From NCBI RefSeq assembly GCF_002688585.1, contig NZ_CP024034.1:1-64000 (forward strand): DNA of 64,000 nucleotides, in the 5' to 3' direction. The notes under the pieces are model-generated. The model worked only from the letters and a program-made list of their open reading frames with translations, was not told the origin of the DNA and ran no database searches. The stretch is from Candidatus Fonsibacter ubiquis. Its GTDB lineage: Bacteria; Pseudomonadota; Alphaproteobacteria; Pelagibacterales; Pelagibacteraceae. Position numbers and translations under genes: made by a program. Below, piece after piece: positions 20,856 through 30,399 of the stretch. Position 1 is the first letter of the stretch, and every line of letters begins with the position of its first letter.

Positions 20856-21846
20856 TACTAGATTAAATATAATAAAAAATTTTCTTAAAAAAAATTATCT
20901 AGAAAATTATAAAATAAAAGCAATAAAAGGAGATGCATCTTTTAGAAGTTATTTTAGAATTTATCACAAAAACAAATCTTATATTCTTGCCACCGCAGTA
21001 AGGGAGAAAAAATCTAATATATTAAATTATGTTCTTATTAATAAGTTTTTAAATAAACGGGGTATTAAAGCACCATTAGTAATAGATTTTGATTATAAGA
21101 AAGGTTTAGCCTTATTAGAAGATTTTGGTAATAAAACTTATTTTCAGCTAATAAAAAAATCTAAAAATAAATTATATATCTATAAATCATTAATTAGGTT
21201 CTTAATTAAGTTACAAAGAATAAATTTTAAGACAAATATATTTAGATTTAAAAAATATACTTATAAAATTTTAAAAAGAGAAATAGATTTATTTTTTATT
21301 TGGTACTTACCTTACGTAGCAAAAATTAAGAGTAATTCTAAAATAAAAAAATTAAGAAAATTATTACTTTCGATTTTAAAAAATAATATTTATAATAATT
21401 ATTTTGTTCACAGAGATTTTCATATTTCAAATATCATGGAGTGTAGATCAGTATCTAAAAATAAAATTGGAATTATTGACAGTCAAGATGCTTTAATTGG
21501 CTCAAGAGCTTACGATATACTTTCATTAATTGATGATGTTAGAATTAAAACTACCGCTGACTTAAAGAAAAAATTATTAGATTACTATTTGTCATTAGCA
21601 AAGAAAGAAAAAGATTTTAATATTAAACAGTTTAGCAAAGAATTTTCTATTCTTTCAGTGCAAAGAGCTATGAAAATTATTGGAATATTTTCAAGGCTTT
21701 TTAAGAGAGATAATAAAAATAAATATTTAAAATTAATTCCTTACACTTGGACAATACTTAATAAAAGGTTAGAAGATCCAATATTTAAAGATGTAAGGGT
21801 TATTATTAATCAGCAAATTAATTTAAGATCTAACAATGTTAATTGA
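20845..21846 (+). CDS. Aminoglycoside-phosphotransferase-fold kinase (AmgK-like anomeric sugar kinase)
   Basis: This 333-residue APH-family kinase sits directly after tsaE, the alphaproteobacterial location of AmgK, which phosphorylates MurNAc/GlcNAc at C1 for cell-wall recycling. The catalytic Brenner motif is VHRDFHISNIM and the metal-binding aspartate is in GIIDSQDALIG. An N-terminal GDASFRSYFRI motif resembles AmgK. I placed the start at the ATG; a GTG six bases upstream is also possible. The partner nucleotidyltransferase MurU that normally follows is absent and lysK comes next, so the recycling role is uncertain. It is very rich in lysine, asparagine and isoleucine. Confidence 0.75.
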   Translation: MINNTRLNIIKNFLKKNYLENYKIKAIKGDASFRSYFRIYHKNKSYILATAVREKKSNILNYVLINKFLNKRGIKAPLVIDFDYKKGLALLEDFGNKTYFQLIKKSKNKLYIYKSLIRFLIKLQRINFKTNIFRFKKYTYKILKREIDLFFIWYLPYVAKIKSNSKIKKLRKLLLSILKNNIYNNYFVHRDFHISNIMECRSVSKNKIGIIDSQDALIGSRAYDILSLIDDVRIKTTADLKKKLLDYYLSLAKKEKDFNIKQFSKEFSILSVQRAMKIIGIFSRLFKRDNKNKYLKLIPYTWTILNKRLEDPIFKDVRVIINQQINLRSNNVN

Positions 21847-23404
21847 TAAAAAATTTTTTGAAAAATCCGAAGCGTGGCCTTTTACTGAGTCTAGAGAGAT
21901 ATTAAAAAAAAGACTGAAAATAATAGATAAAAAAGGGTACGTTTTATTTCAGACAGGTTACGGCCCAAGTGGCCTTCCTCATATTGGAACTTTTGGAGAG
22001 GTTTGCAGAACTTCTATGGTTATGAATGCTTTCCAAAAATTATCCAATATACCAGTGAAATTATTTACATTTTCAGACGATATGGATGGACTTAGAAAAG
22101 TTCCTGACAACATTCCAAATAAATTAATTTTAGAGGAAAATTTAAATAAGCCATTAACAGCAATTCCTGATCCTTTCAAAAAATTCAAAAGTTTTGGAGA
22201 GCATAATAATAATATGTTAAAAAAATTTTTAGACGAATTTAATTTTAAATATGAATTTAAAAGCTCAACTGAACTATATACCAGCGGTAAATTTGATGAA
22301 GCCTTAACTTCAGTTTTAAAAAATTATGAAAAAATAATGGAGATTGTTTTGCCAACACTGGGTCCAGAAAGAAGAAAAACTTATAGTCCATTTTTACCTA
22401 TCTGCCCTGAGACAGGAAAAGTATTAGAAGTTGCAATAATAGAAAAAAATTTAGATAGCAAAACTATTATTTATCAAAACGGAAATAAAAAAATTGAAAC
22501 AAAAATTACAGGGGGAGCATGTAAATTACAGTGGAAAGTCGACTGGGCCATGCGTTGGTTTGCTCTTGGAGTTGATTTTGAAATGTATGGAAAAGATCTT
22601 ATTCCAAGTGCGGAACTGTCTAGTAAAATTTGTAGAATTTTAGGAGGGACACCACCTGCTGGTTTTGCCTATGAATTATTTTTAGATGAAAATGGAGAAA
22701 AAATTTCTAAATCAAAAGGAAATGGAATCACAATTGAACAATGGCTTAAGTATGCATCACCTGAAAGTTTATCTTTATATATGTACCAGAATCCAACTAG
22801 AGCTAAAAAATTATATTTTCAAGTTATTCCAAAAGCAGTTGATGAGTACCTTTCCTTCCTAGAAAAATTTGAAAAACAAGAAGAAAAAGAAAAACTTGGG
22901 AATCCAGTTTGGCATGTTCACAACGGTAATCCACCAAAAGAAGAAATAATTATTTCATTTAATATTTTATTAAACTTAGTCAGCGTTAGTAATACAGATA
23001 AGGAGGAAGTTATTTGGAAATTTATTAAGAACTTTAATTCAAATTTAGTTGTAGAAAAACATCCAATCCTTAGAAAATTAATCATAAATGCAATTAATTA
23101 TTTCAATGATGTTGTAAAAGTAAATAAAAAATTTAGAAAACCCGACTTAGTAGAAAAAAAAGCTTTACAAGATCTTGCTGAACAAATTTCAAAAATGAGC
23201 CCAAATCTTCAACCAGAAGAGATGCAAACTATAGTTTATTCAGTTGGAAAAACGCATTATTCGAAAGAGAGATTAAGGGAGTGGTTTAAAATGATTTATG
23301 AAGTACTTTTTGGAGATGAACAAGGTCCTAGAATGGGATCATTTATAAGTTTTTATGGTATTAAAGAAACAGTAAATTTAATTAATAAGTCTATAAATGA
23401 TTAA
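21836..23404 (+). CDS. lysK: Lysyl-tRNA synthetase, class I
   Basis: This enzyme charges tRNA-Lys. It is the class I (archaeal-type) enzyme that replaces LysS in many alphaproteobacteria. The 522 residues include the HIGH-like GPSGLPHIGTFGE and the KMSKS-like KISKSKGNG. The class I LysRS features SDDMDGLRKVP, KVDWAMRWFALGVDFEMYGKD (in part) and ENPTRAKKLYF-like YQNPTRAKKLYF are visible. It overlaps the upstream kinase gene by eleven bases, and pyrD follows after eight. Confidence is high because the class I motif set is distinctive. Confidence 0.96.
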   Translation: MLIDKKFFEKSEAWPFTESREILKKRLKIIDKKGYVLFQTGYGPSGLPHIGTFGEVCRTSMVMNAFQKLSNIPVKLFTFSDDMDGLRKVPDNIPNKLILEENLNKPLTAIPDPFKKFKSFGEHNNNMLKKFLDEFNFKYEFKSSTELYTSGKFDEALTSVLKNYEKIMEIVLPTLGPERRKTYSPFLPICPETGKVLEVAIIEKNLDSKTIIYQNGNKKIETKITGGACKLQWKVDWAMRWFALGVDFEMYGKDLIPSAELSSKICRILGGTPPAGFAYELFLDENGEKISKSKGNGITIEQWLKYASPESLSLYMYQNPTRAKKLYFQVIPKAVDEYLSFLEKFEKQEEKEKLGNPVWHVHNGNPPKEEIIISFNILLNLVSVSNTDKEEVIWKFIKNFNSNLVVEKHPILRKLIINAINYFNDVVKVNKKFRKPDLVEKKALQDLAEQISKMSPNLQPEEMQTIVYSVGKTHYSKERLREWFKMIYEVLFGDEQGPRMGSFISFYGIKETVNLINKSIND

Positions 23405-23412
23405 TCACAAAA

Positions 23413-24459
23413 ATGAATTATCAGATTATTAATTCTTTAATTAATAAATTTGACCCTGAACTTGCTCACTCACTAGCCATTCAATTTTTAAAAAACATAT
23501 ATATTCCAATTTTTTCTTCAAAGGACGATGAAATTTTAAAAATTAACGTATTAGGAAAAAAATTTTCAAATCCTGTAGGTTTAGCAGCAGGATTTGATAA
23601 AAATGCTGAAGTATATGATAAAATGCTCGCGCTTGGATTTGGTTTTGCAGAAGTTGGAACCATTACCCCTAAAGCGCAAGAAGGAAATTTAAAGCCAAGA
23701 GTTTTTAGGTTAAATGAAGATGAGGCAATTATTAATCGCTTAGGATTTCCGAATGAGGGTTTGCACAAAATAAAAAGTAGAGTTGAGTCAAAAAAAGTTG
23801 AAGGAATTTTAGGAATTAATATAGGGCCAAATAAAGATAGTGTCTCGCGTATTGACGATTATGTGGAATGTTTTAAAAATTTTCATAATTTATGTAGCTA
23901 TATATGTATAAATATTTCATCACCTAATACTGAAAATTTAAGAAATTTTCATGATCAAGAAAATTTAAAAAAATTACTAAGTGAAATTTTGCAAATAAAA
24001 AAAATTTTAGATAGTAAAACGCCAGTCGTTTTAAAAATATCCCCTGATATTAACGATGGTGATATAAATATAATTTGCAAAAATATTTTAGAATTCAATT
24101 TGGACGGATTAGTATTAACAAATACATCGATAAAGTTAAGAGAAAATTTAGTAAGTGATAAAAAGAATGAAGTAGGCGGTTTATCCGGAACGCCCATCAA
24201 CGAAACTTCAAATTTAATTATTAAAAAATTTTTTAAGATTATTAAAAATAAAATTCCAATAATTGGAGTAGGTGGAGTAAGCTCAGGAGCTACGGCTTAT
24301 GAAAAAATACGAGCAGGGGCCTCTTTATTGCAGCTTTATACAGGTTTAGTTTACAAAGGTCCCTTTATTGTAAAAACTATCAAAAATGAATTAGCTAAGC
24401 TTTTAAAAAAAGATGGATTTTCATCTTTACAAGAAGCGGTAGGAGTTGATAGCGAATAA
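23413..24459 (+). CDS. pyrD: Dihydroorotate dehydrogenase (quinone), class 2
   Basis: This membrane-associated flavoenzyme oxidises dihydroorotate to orotate with quinone as acceptor, in pyrimidine synthesis. It has 348 residues. The N-terminal amphipathic segment (residues 1-35, with DPELAHSLAIQFL) is the class 2 membrane anchor. FMN and substrate sites are seen in NPVGLAAGFDKNAE, FGFAEVGTITP, INISSPNTENLR (with the catalytic serine), GLVLTNTS and GVGGVSSGATAYEKI. The 3' end overlaps the convergent DUF3429 gene by 33 bases. Confidence 0.96.
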   Translation: MNYQIINSLINKFDPELAHSLAIQFLKNIYIPIFSSKDDEILKINVLGKKFSNPVGLAAGFDKNAEVYDKMLALGFGFAEVGTITPKAQEGNLKPRVFRLNEDEAIINRLGFPNEGLHKIKSRVESKKVEGILGINIGPNKDSVSRIDDYVECFKNFHNLCSYICINISSPNTENLRNFHDQENLKKLLSEILQIKKILDSKTPVVLKISPDINDGDINIICKNILEFNLDGLVLTNTSIKLRENLVSDKKNEVGGLSGTPINETSNLIIKKFFKIIKNKIPIIGVGGVSSGATAYEKIRAGASLLQLYTGLVYKGPFIVKTIKNELAKLLKKDGFSSLQEAVGVDSE

Positions 24460-24870
24460 GTTAATCACCAAAGTTAATATAACCAAAAAAGTTAATCTTT
24501 TTCTAAGACTCAAATACCAAAGATTATTAGGTTCAAAAAATATTTTTTTATCAATTAAATTAATTACAAAAAATAAGATAATGTGAATTGCAATTTTTAT
24601 ATCTTGGTTTGAAAAAAAATCTAAAATAAAAGAAAAAACCGGAATACAAACACTTAAGGTTAATAATAAATTTTTATTATCAAGAATGTTGCTATTTAAA
24701 ATTTTGCTCCATTGACTTCCGCATATGAAAGCTAAAATAATATTTCCATAAAATAAATATACATCGATAACGTAGTTATTAAAATTTGAGATAAAAAAAA
24801 TTAAAGTAAGTGAAAAAAAAGGAATGAGACCAAGATATCCTAATATTGTAGCTAATTTTTTTTTATCCAT
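24427..24870 (-). CDS. DUF3429 family membrane protein
   Basis: This is a 147-residue integral membrane protein with about five hydrophobic segments. It starts KKLATILGYLGLIPFF and carries YGNIILAFICGSQWS, the family's best-conserved region; this pattern recalls DUF3429. I chose the ATG that lies one base from the stop of the upstream TauE-like gene; an in-frame TTG 45 bases upstream would overlap that gene. The function is unknown. Coupling to the transporter suggests co-expression. Its end overlaps pyrD by 33 bases on the opposite strand. Confidence 0.7.
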   Translation of the reverse strand: MDKKKLATILGYLGLIPFFSLTLIFFISNFNNYVIDVYLFYGNIILAFICGSQWSKILNSNILDNKNLLLTLSVCIPVFSFILDFFSNQDIKIAIHIILFFVINLIDKKIFFEPNNLWYLSLRKRLTFLVILTLVINLFAINSYRFL

Positions 24871-24871
24871 A

Positions 24872-25930
24872 TTAATATTGTAGCTTTTTAAAAATAAAAG
24901 AACTGAAATACCCAATGAGCAAAGCTAGACCCACAGCAGTCAATGCATAAAGGATTGGGCTAGTATTTACAAATTGGTAAATAAAATCTTGGAAAAAATT
25001 AAGCTGATCCTGACTTTCAATTTTTCTAAAGATTTTAAATTTTAGCTCCTCTACAAATAATGAATAAGCAAATTTTAATCCAAAAATAATAATGATAACT
25101 GACATTAAAATTCTAAGTTCTTCATTTTTTAAATTCATGCCAAGTCTTGTTCCAAATTGTACCCCAATCACAGATCCAATCATCAGAATGGTTACTAAAA
25201 TTAAATCTATATTGTGGTTAGTTATTGCATGAAAAAAAGTCACAAATGCCATTACAAAAATCATCACAAATAAAGATGTTCCTGGAACAAGTTTAGATGG
25301 CATGCCAAGAATATAAATCATTACTGGAATTAAAATAAAGGCTCCACCAACACCCATCATAGATGAAATAATTCCAATCAAAAAACCAAAAAATATTGGT
25401 GGGATAATACTGATATAAAGTCTTGAAGAATTCAATCTTACTTTGAAAGGAAGTCCATGAATCCATGTATGTTTATGGAATTTACGTTTTATAAATTTTT
25501 TACTCTTTATTCTTCTTAATTCAGATAAGCTTTCGATAAACATCAAAAGTCCAAAACCAGTTAATAAAACAAAATACAAAACTGATGTTATGGTATTTAT
25601 TTTTCCTATTTGAATTAATATTTTTACAAAATAAATTCCTATTGTTGCACCAAAGAAACCACCAATTAAGATATAAAGTCCCATTTTTATATCGACTTGT
25701 TTTTTATACCAGTGTGCAAATGTTCCAGAAACAGAAGATGCTAAAATATTATTAGATCCGTTTGCTATTGCGTGCATTGGTGGAATGCCAAAAAAAATTA
25801 GCACAGGAGTCATTAAAAAACCCCCACCAATACCAAGTAATCCACTCAAAAAACCTATAAAACCACTGATCAACAGCAGGTATAAAATATTAACATGAAC
25901 CTCTACAATAGGCAGGTAAACTTGAAGCAT
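24872..25930 (-). CDS. TauE/SafE family sulfite or sulfonate-linked anion exporter
   Basis: This is a polytopic membrane permease of the TSUP (TauE/SafE) family with 352 residues. It has the paired family repeats GFLSGLLGIGGGFLMTP near the N-terminus and ISSMMGVGGAFILIPVM in the second half, each with a glycine-rich motif. Hydrophobic helices run across the whole length, with a charged loop (RIKSKKFIKRKFHKH) at about 147-161. Family members export sulfite, sulfoacetate or related anions. This one is long enough to hold eight or more helices. It is transcribed with the DUF3429 gene. The substrate is unassigned. Confidence 0.85.
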   Translation of the reverse strand: MLQVYLPIVEVHVNILYLLLISGFIGFLSGLLGIGGGFLMTPVLIFFGIPPMHAIANGSNNILASSVSGTFAHWYKKQVDIKMGLYILIGGFFGATIGIYFVKILIQIGKINTITSVLYFVLLTGFGLLMFIESLSELRRIKSKKFIKRKFHKHTWIHGLPFKVRLNSSRLYISIIPPIFFGFLIGIISSMMGVGGAFILIPVMIYILGMPSKLVPGTSLFVMIFVMAFVTFFHAITNHNIDLILVTILMIGSVIGVQFGTRLGMNLKNEELRILMSVIIIIFGLKFAYSLFVEELKFKIFRKIESQDQLNFFQDFIYQFVNTSPILYALTAVGLALLIGYFSSFIFKKLQY

Positions 25931-26022
25931 GAAAATTTTAGTTTAATTAATAATTATTGGACTAATCTTGTAAAAACAAGAAATCAATTGCAGCAAATAA
26001 CTTAGGATTTATAAGATATATC

Positions 26023-26051
26023 TTGACGTAAATTCATCATCTAACTATATC
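26023..26051 (+). promoter_or_regulatory. Promoter of rpmB
   Basis: TTGACG and TATATC are separated by exactly 17 bases, a strong sigma-70-type match. The start of transcription would be near 26058. The rpmB ATG is at 26068 and is preceded by CAGGAG at 26056-26061, so the site would give a very short leader that cuts into the Shine-Dalgarno region. Confidence 0.6.
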
Positions 26052-26067
26052 CCTTGCAGGAGAAAAT

Positions 26068-26409
26068 ATGTCTAAACTTTGTGAACTAACAGGCAAGCGA
26101 CCACAAACTGGTCATAACGTCAGCCATGCTAATAATAAAACTAAAAGAAGATTTTTTCCAAACTTAAAAAAAGTTTCTTTTAAAAGCGAAAAATTAAATC
26201 GCGATATTCGTATTAAAATTTGTACAAGAGCAATTAAAGCTGTTGATTTTAGAGGAGGTATCGATGAATTTTTATTAAGAGCAAAAAATAAGAATTTATC
26301 TCCTCGAGTTAAAAAAATAAGAAAATTATTATTAACTATTGTCCCCCACGTTAAAAAAATAAAGAAAGAAATTAAACCAAAAAAAGAAACAAAAGTTAAA
26401 GTTAATTAG
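26068..26409 (+). CDS. rpmB: 50S ribosomal protein L28 with a basic C-terminal tail
   Basis: This structural protein of the large ribosomal subunit has 113 residues. The N-terminus CELTGKRPQTGHNVSHANNKTKRRF is diagnostic (core: GHNVSHANNKTKRR), and RAIKAVDFRGGIDEFLL is the alphaproteobacterial middle. Alphaproteobacterial L28 proteins are usually slightly under 100 residues; here a lysine-rich tail (roughly residues 95-113, ending KKETKVKVN) adds length. A good Shine-Dalgarno (AGGAG) precedes the ATG, one of few clear ones in this window, as expected for a highly expressed gene. Confidence 0.96.
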   Translation: MSKLCELTGKRPQTGHNVSHANNKTKRRFFPNLKKVSFKSEKLNRDIRIKICTRAIKAVDFRGGIDEFLLRAKNKNLSPRVKKIRKLLLTIVPHVKKIKKEIKPKKETKVKVN

Positions 26410-26414
26410 TTTTC

Positions 26415-26963
26415 TTGGTTCATTCAAAAAATATATTTTTATATTCAGCCTTTATGGCTGTGATCATTTGTTTATCAAATTATTTAGTTCAATTTCAATT
26501 TAACTATTTAGGACTTAATGAAGTTTTAACCTGGGGTGCTTTTTCATATCCAATTACTTTTTTAATTACTGACCTTGCAAATAGATTTTATGGAAAGGAT
26601 TTTGCCAAAAAAACAGTTATTTATGGATTTCTATCTGGAATTACTTTTTCTTTTATTCTAACTTTTGAAGACTTCAATTTAATTATTTTAAGAATTGTTT
26701 TTGCATCAGCAACTGCTTTTTTAGCAGGACAATTTTTAGATATTTTTTTGTTCAATATATTAAGAAACAGATCATGGTTTATACCGCCTCTTATTTCTTC
26801 AATTTTAAGCTCTTTTTTAGACACTGTGATATTTTTTGGTATAGCTTTTTATGGAACAGATTCTTCATGGATAATGTTAGCGATTGGAGATTTGACTATA
26901 AAATTAATTTTCGCTTTTATTATGCTACTACCTTTTAAAATCTTAATTGCTAAATTTAATTAA
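26415..26963 (+). CDS. Queuosine precursor transporter, VUT/YhhQ family
   Basis: This is a membrane transporter for queuine precursors (preQ0/preQ1 type). It has 182 residues and about six helices. The family pattern is visible: [23 protein letters not shown], then [18 protein letters not shown] (quoted in part), [16 protein letters not shown] and the C-terminal [18 protein letters not shown]. The start is a TTG; an ATG thirteen codons later would cut off the first helix, so TTG is preferred. It is convergent with cobT, overlapping by eight bases. Substrate follows family knowledge and was not tested here. Confidence 0.85.
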   Translation: MVHSKNIFLYSAFMAVIICLSNYLVQFQFNYLGLNEVLTWGAFSYPITFLITDLANRFYGKDFAKKTVIYGFLSGITFSFILTFEDFNLIILRIVFASATAFLAGQFLDIFLFNILRNRSWFIPPLISSILSSFLDTVIFFGIAFYGTDSSWIMLAIGDLTIKLIFAFIMLLPFKILIAKFN

Positions 26964-28743
26964 TTGTCTTTTTATTTTTTTTTTCAATAAATAGATCTGC
27001 TAGCTGGTCAATTAAAGCATCCCCTAATTCTTGTACATCTGCAATTTTTAAAGCTTTACTGTAATAGTTGGTAACATCGTGGCCAATTCCAATAGCATTA
27101 ATTTCAACATCATTTTTATTTTCAATCCATTTTACTATATTTTTTAAATGTTTTTCTAAGTAGTTTCCTGGATTTACAGAAAGTGTTGAGTCGTCCACAG
27201 GAGCTCCATCGGAGATCACCATTAAGATTTTTCTCTCTTCACTTCTTTTTTTTAATCTTTGATAAGCCCATAAGATTGCTTCTCCATCAATATTCTCTTT
27301 TAAAATTCCCTCTTTTAACATTAGTCCTAAGTTATTCTTTCCTCTCCTCCATGGTGTGTCGGCGGATTTATAAATAATATGAGATAGATCATTTAATCTT
27401 CCAGGATTATTCATTTTATTTTTTAACCAAAGCTCTCGACTTTTACCGCCTTTCCAATTTAAAGTTGTAAATCCCAATACCTCAACTTTTACCGAACATC
27501 TTTCTAATGTTCGGGACAAAATATCAGCGCAGATAGCAGCGATGGAGATGGGACGACCGCGCATCGATCCAGAATTATCAATTAATAACGTAACTACCGT
27601 ATCTTTAAAAATTGTATTTTTTTCTTTTTTATAAGAAAGAGAGTTGTGTGGATCAATAATAACTCGGGTAAGTTTGGCCGTATCAAGCATTCCTTCTTCA
27701 AGATCAAACTCCCAGGACCTATTTTGAAATGCAAGTAATTTTCTTTGCAATTTATTTGCTAGTCTTGAAATGAAGTTATGAAAAGATTTTAACTGATTAT
27801 CTAAATTTTCTCTAAACTTAACCATTTCATTTGGATCAACCATTTCTACAGCATTAATAATTTTATCAAATTTATTTGTGAAAATTTTATATTTAATTTC
27901 GCTATTATTTTTTTTAAAGTTAGATGATTTAATCTCATCATTTGAATTATTGTCATCTTCTATTAAGGACTCCTGTTCATTTTGATTTGCATCAATCTCA
28001 ACATCAGGAATTATACTTTCAATATTAAAATCTTGTTTGTTTGAATTTTTATCTTGATTAATTTCATTATCATTTCGATCTTTAAGTTTATTTTCATTTT
28101 TTTCTTCATTATCACTTTCGTTTTCATTGGGACTTAATTTTTCATCTAATTTTAAATTTTCAATAATAGTATTTAAAATGCCAGAAAACTTTTCTTGATG
28201 AGAAATATTTTTTTTTAATAAGTCTAATTTATCTTTTATCTGTTCATCAATTATTTTGCTCCAATTTTTTAGACTTTTCTTTTCTTCAAGATTTAATTCT
28301 AAATTTAGTAAGTGATTTGCTAGAATAATATCAAAAGCTTTTTCAATACTATTATACACATCATCACTTTGTTCTTTGAATTTATTTTGATAATAATTTT
28401 TAAAATTTAAATTTATTCCTGCAAAGTTTTCTGCGCCTAATTTTTCATAACGAGTTTTTTCAGCACTTTTATAAATATTTTTTGCAATCATACCTCGTGG
28501 TTCAAATTTTTTCGAAATTTCTAAATTGCTATATTTTATTTTTAAAGCTTCGGTATCTGCAAGGGCCCTAATGGTTTGATATTCATCCGTGGTCTCAGGA
28601 TTAATTTTTGGAAGGTTAATAATATTGCCTTCCTTAGAGGGGTTATCTGAAAATAAAATATTAAGATCTTGTTTTTTTGTTAATGCTTTAATGGTTGATG
28701 AGATGGCTATTTTGAAATTTTCAGCCTGTTTATCATTTTCCAT
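26956..28743 (-). CDS. cobT: Cobaltochelatase subunit CobT-type
   Basis: CobT is the VWA-domain subunit that with CobS forms the AAA+ chaperone complex of aerobic cobaltochelatase. It has 595 residues. The N-terminal half is helical and holds an acidic, Asn/Glu-rich low-complexity stretch at about 205-285. The C-terminal VWA domain carries the metal-ion-dependent adhesion motif [18 protein letters not shown] (DxSxS), [20 protein letters not shown] (in part) and the terminal region [17 protein letters not shown]. It overlaps cobS by eleven bases. The large subunit CobN is not in the window, so the target may not be hydrogenobyrinic acid. Confidence 0.9.
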   Translation of the reverse strand: MENDKQAENFKIAISSTIKALTKKQDLNILFSDNPSKEGNIINLPKINPETTDEYQTIRALADTEALKIKYSNLEISKKFEPRGMIAKNIYKSAEKTRYEKLGAENFAGINLNFKNYYQNKFKEQSDDVYNSIEKAFDIILANHLLNLELNLEEKKSLKNWSKIIDEQIKDKLDLLKKNISHQEKFSGILNTIIENLKLDEKLSPNENESDNEEKNENKLKDRNDNEINQDKNSNKQDFNIESIIPDVEIDANQNEQESLIEDDNNSNDEIKSSNFKKNNSEIKYKIFTNKFDKIINAVEMVDPNEMVKFRENLDNQLKSFHNFISRLANKLQRKLLAFQNRSWEFDLEEGMLDTAKLTRVIIDPHNSLSYKKEKNTIFKDTVVTLLIDNSGSMRGRPISIAAICADILSRTLERCSVKVEVLGFTTLNWKGGKSRELWLKNKMNNPGRLNDLSHIIYKSADTPWRRGKNNLGLMLKEGILKENIDGEAILWAYQRLKKRSEERKILMVISDGAPVDDSTLSVNPGNYLEKHLKNIVKWIENKNDVEINAIGIGHDVTNYYSKALKIADVQELGDALIDQLADLFIEKKNKKTIN

Positions 28744-29728
28744 TTTTAAGATTTATTTTTACACTTACTGATGTTTCTGTGAGTTCTTTAGCGAAGCATC
28801 TTTGAAAATATTCTCCAATAATCGTTCTTTCCAATTCATCACAGCGATTTAAAAATGATATTCTAAAAGAATAACCAATATCGTTAAAAATTTTATAATT
28901 ATCTGCCCATGTCATTACTGTTCTTGGACTCATTACCGTTGAAATATCCCCATTAGCAAGGCCAGATCTTGTTAAATCAGCAACCTGTATCATCTTTTGA
29001 GCGATTTTTTTTCCATCTGCATTATTTAGATGAGGGCATTTAGATAATATGATTTCAAGTTCATTTTCTTGTTTTAGATAATTAAGAGTAGTTACAATAT
29101 TCCATCTATCCATTTGTCCCTGATTAATTTGCTGTGTCCCATGATAAAGTCCTGAAGTGTCCCCAAGACCAATCGTATTTGCAGTTGCAAATAATCTAAA
29201 ATATTTATTTTGTTTAATTACTTTATTTTTATCTAGCAAAGTTAATTTTCCTTCACTTTCAAGCAATCTTTGAATTACAAACATAACATCAGGTCTGCCA
29301 GCATCATATTCATCAAATACTAGCGCCACAGGATTTTGTAGTGCCCAAGGTAAGATACCCTCTCTAAATTCGGTAACTTGTTTATTATCTTTTATTACGA
29401 TTGCATCTTTTCCCAAAAGATCAATTCTACTAATGTGACTGTCCAAATTTACTCTTATGCAGGGCCAATTTAATCTTGCTGCAACTTGCTCAATATGTGT
29501 TGATTTTCCCGTTCCGTGAAAACCTTGAATTAAAACTCTTTTATTAAAAACAAAACCGGCAAGAATCGCAAGAGTAGTATCGCGATCAAATTTATAAGCA
29601 TTATCCAACTCAGGAACAAATTGATTTTTTTTTGAAAAACCTTCAACAGTCATATCTGTTTCAATATTAAAGGTCTGTTTAACGGAAATTTTTATATCAG
29701 GAGTATTTTCAAAAATATTATTGTCCAT
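28733..29728 (-). CDS. cobS: Cobaltochelatase subunit CobS-type (MoxR-class AAA+ ATPase)
   Basis: This is the AAA+ ATPase partner of CobT. The 331 residues carry Walker [14 protein letters not shown], Walker [20 protein letters not shown] (MoxR-like, quoted in part), sensor 1 [16 protein letters not shown], the sensor 2 region and [13 protein letters not shown], all highly conserved in CobS. It lies between the J-protein gene and cobT with eleven-base overlaps on both sides, indicating translational coupling. Presence of a dedicated J-protein suggests the complex remodels protein substrates with Hsp70 help; this is inference. Confidence 0.93.
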   Translation of the reverse strand: MDNNIFENTPDIKISVKQTFNIETDMTVEGFSKKNQFVPELDNAYKFDRDTTLAILAGFVFNKRVLIQGFHGTGKSTHIEQVAARLNWPCIRVNLDSHISRIDLLGKDAIVIKDNKQVTEFREGILPWALQNPVALVFDEYDAGRPDVMFVIQRLLESEGKLTLLDKNKVIKQNKYFRLFATANTIGLGDTSGLYHGTQQINQGQMDRWNIVTTLNYLKQENELEIILSKCPHLNNADGKKIAQKMIQVADLTRSGLANGDISTVMSPRTVMTWADNYKIFNDIGYSFRISFLNRCDELERTIIGEYFQRCFAKELTETSVSVKINLKNGK

Positions 29729-30365
29729 GATTAACGTTTTTTTGATTATTCCTTAAAAGAGTATAAGCGATAGTTATTTCTTTTAATTTATTTTCAAATT
29801 TTTTATCACCAGAATTTGTATCTGGGTGGTATTTTTTTACAAGTTTTTTAAATTGCTCTCTAATTTCGCTCCATTTTACATTACTTTTTAAATCTAATTT
29901 TTTTAAAGCTTCTATTTCTTTTGAACTATAAATTGTTTTTTTTTCAAATTGTTTAAAATAATCAGCTGGAAAAATATCTTGTTCCTCTAAAATATTCCTC
30001 CAAACTTTATTAAAGAAATTATCCTTTGATCCAAGTTTAGAAGTTGGTTTATGCCAAGTAATATCTGAATGCATAAACTCTTCAATTTTATCTTGTGACA
30101 TTTCAGAGAAAAAATCCCAATCGTGATTGTAAATTTTTATATGTTCTGAACAAAACCATTTGTACTCTCCTGCTGTTTTAGATGGAGCTTTAAACTCGCC
30201 AGGTTGCTTACATCTCTTCCAATCGCATGAATTGTCGTTAGTCTTATTATGTATTTTTAGATGATCACCACAAAACCACTTATATTGTTTATTAATATCT
30301 TTTTTTATAAGACCCTGACCAGAAGCCAACTCTTTACATTTACTCCATTCACAGATCTTTCTCAT
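29718..30365 (-). CDS. J-domain protein with duplicated Cys/His (zinc-type) N-terminal motifs
   Basis: This is a 215-residue DnaJ-class co-chaperone. The J domain is C-terminal (about 150-212) with the HPD motif at 180-182 (KKYHPDTNSGD). The N-terminus contains two tandem units of about 40 residues with the same layout: Cys5, Cys10, Cys32, His35 and Cys47, Cys52, Cys72, His75, each ending in KWFC-x-x-H-x-K-I. This pattern suggests two treble-clef-like zinc sites. J-proteins next to cobS/cobT are widespread in alphaproteobacteria. The gene overlaps cobS by eleven bases and is divergent from bolA. Its client is unknown. Confidence 0.85.
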   Translation of the reverse strand: MRKICEWSKCKELASGQGLIKKDINKQYKWFCGDHLKIHNKTNDNSCDWKRCKQPGEFKAPSKTAGEYKWFCSEHIKIYNHDWDFFSEMSQDKIEEFMHSDITWHKPTSKLGSKDNFFNKVWRNILEEQDIFPADYFKQFEKKTIYSSKEIEALKKLDLKSNVKWSEIREQFKKLVKKYHPDTNSGDKKFENKLKEITIAYTLLRNNQKNVNHGQ

Positions 30366-30399
30366 TTGCGTAATTTTTTAAATTGACTAAAATTATTTT

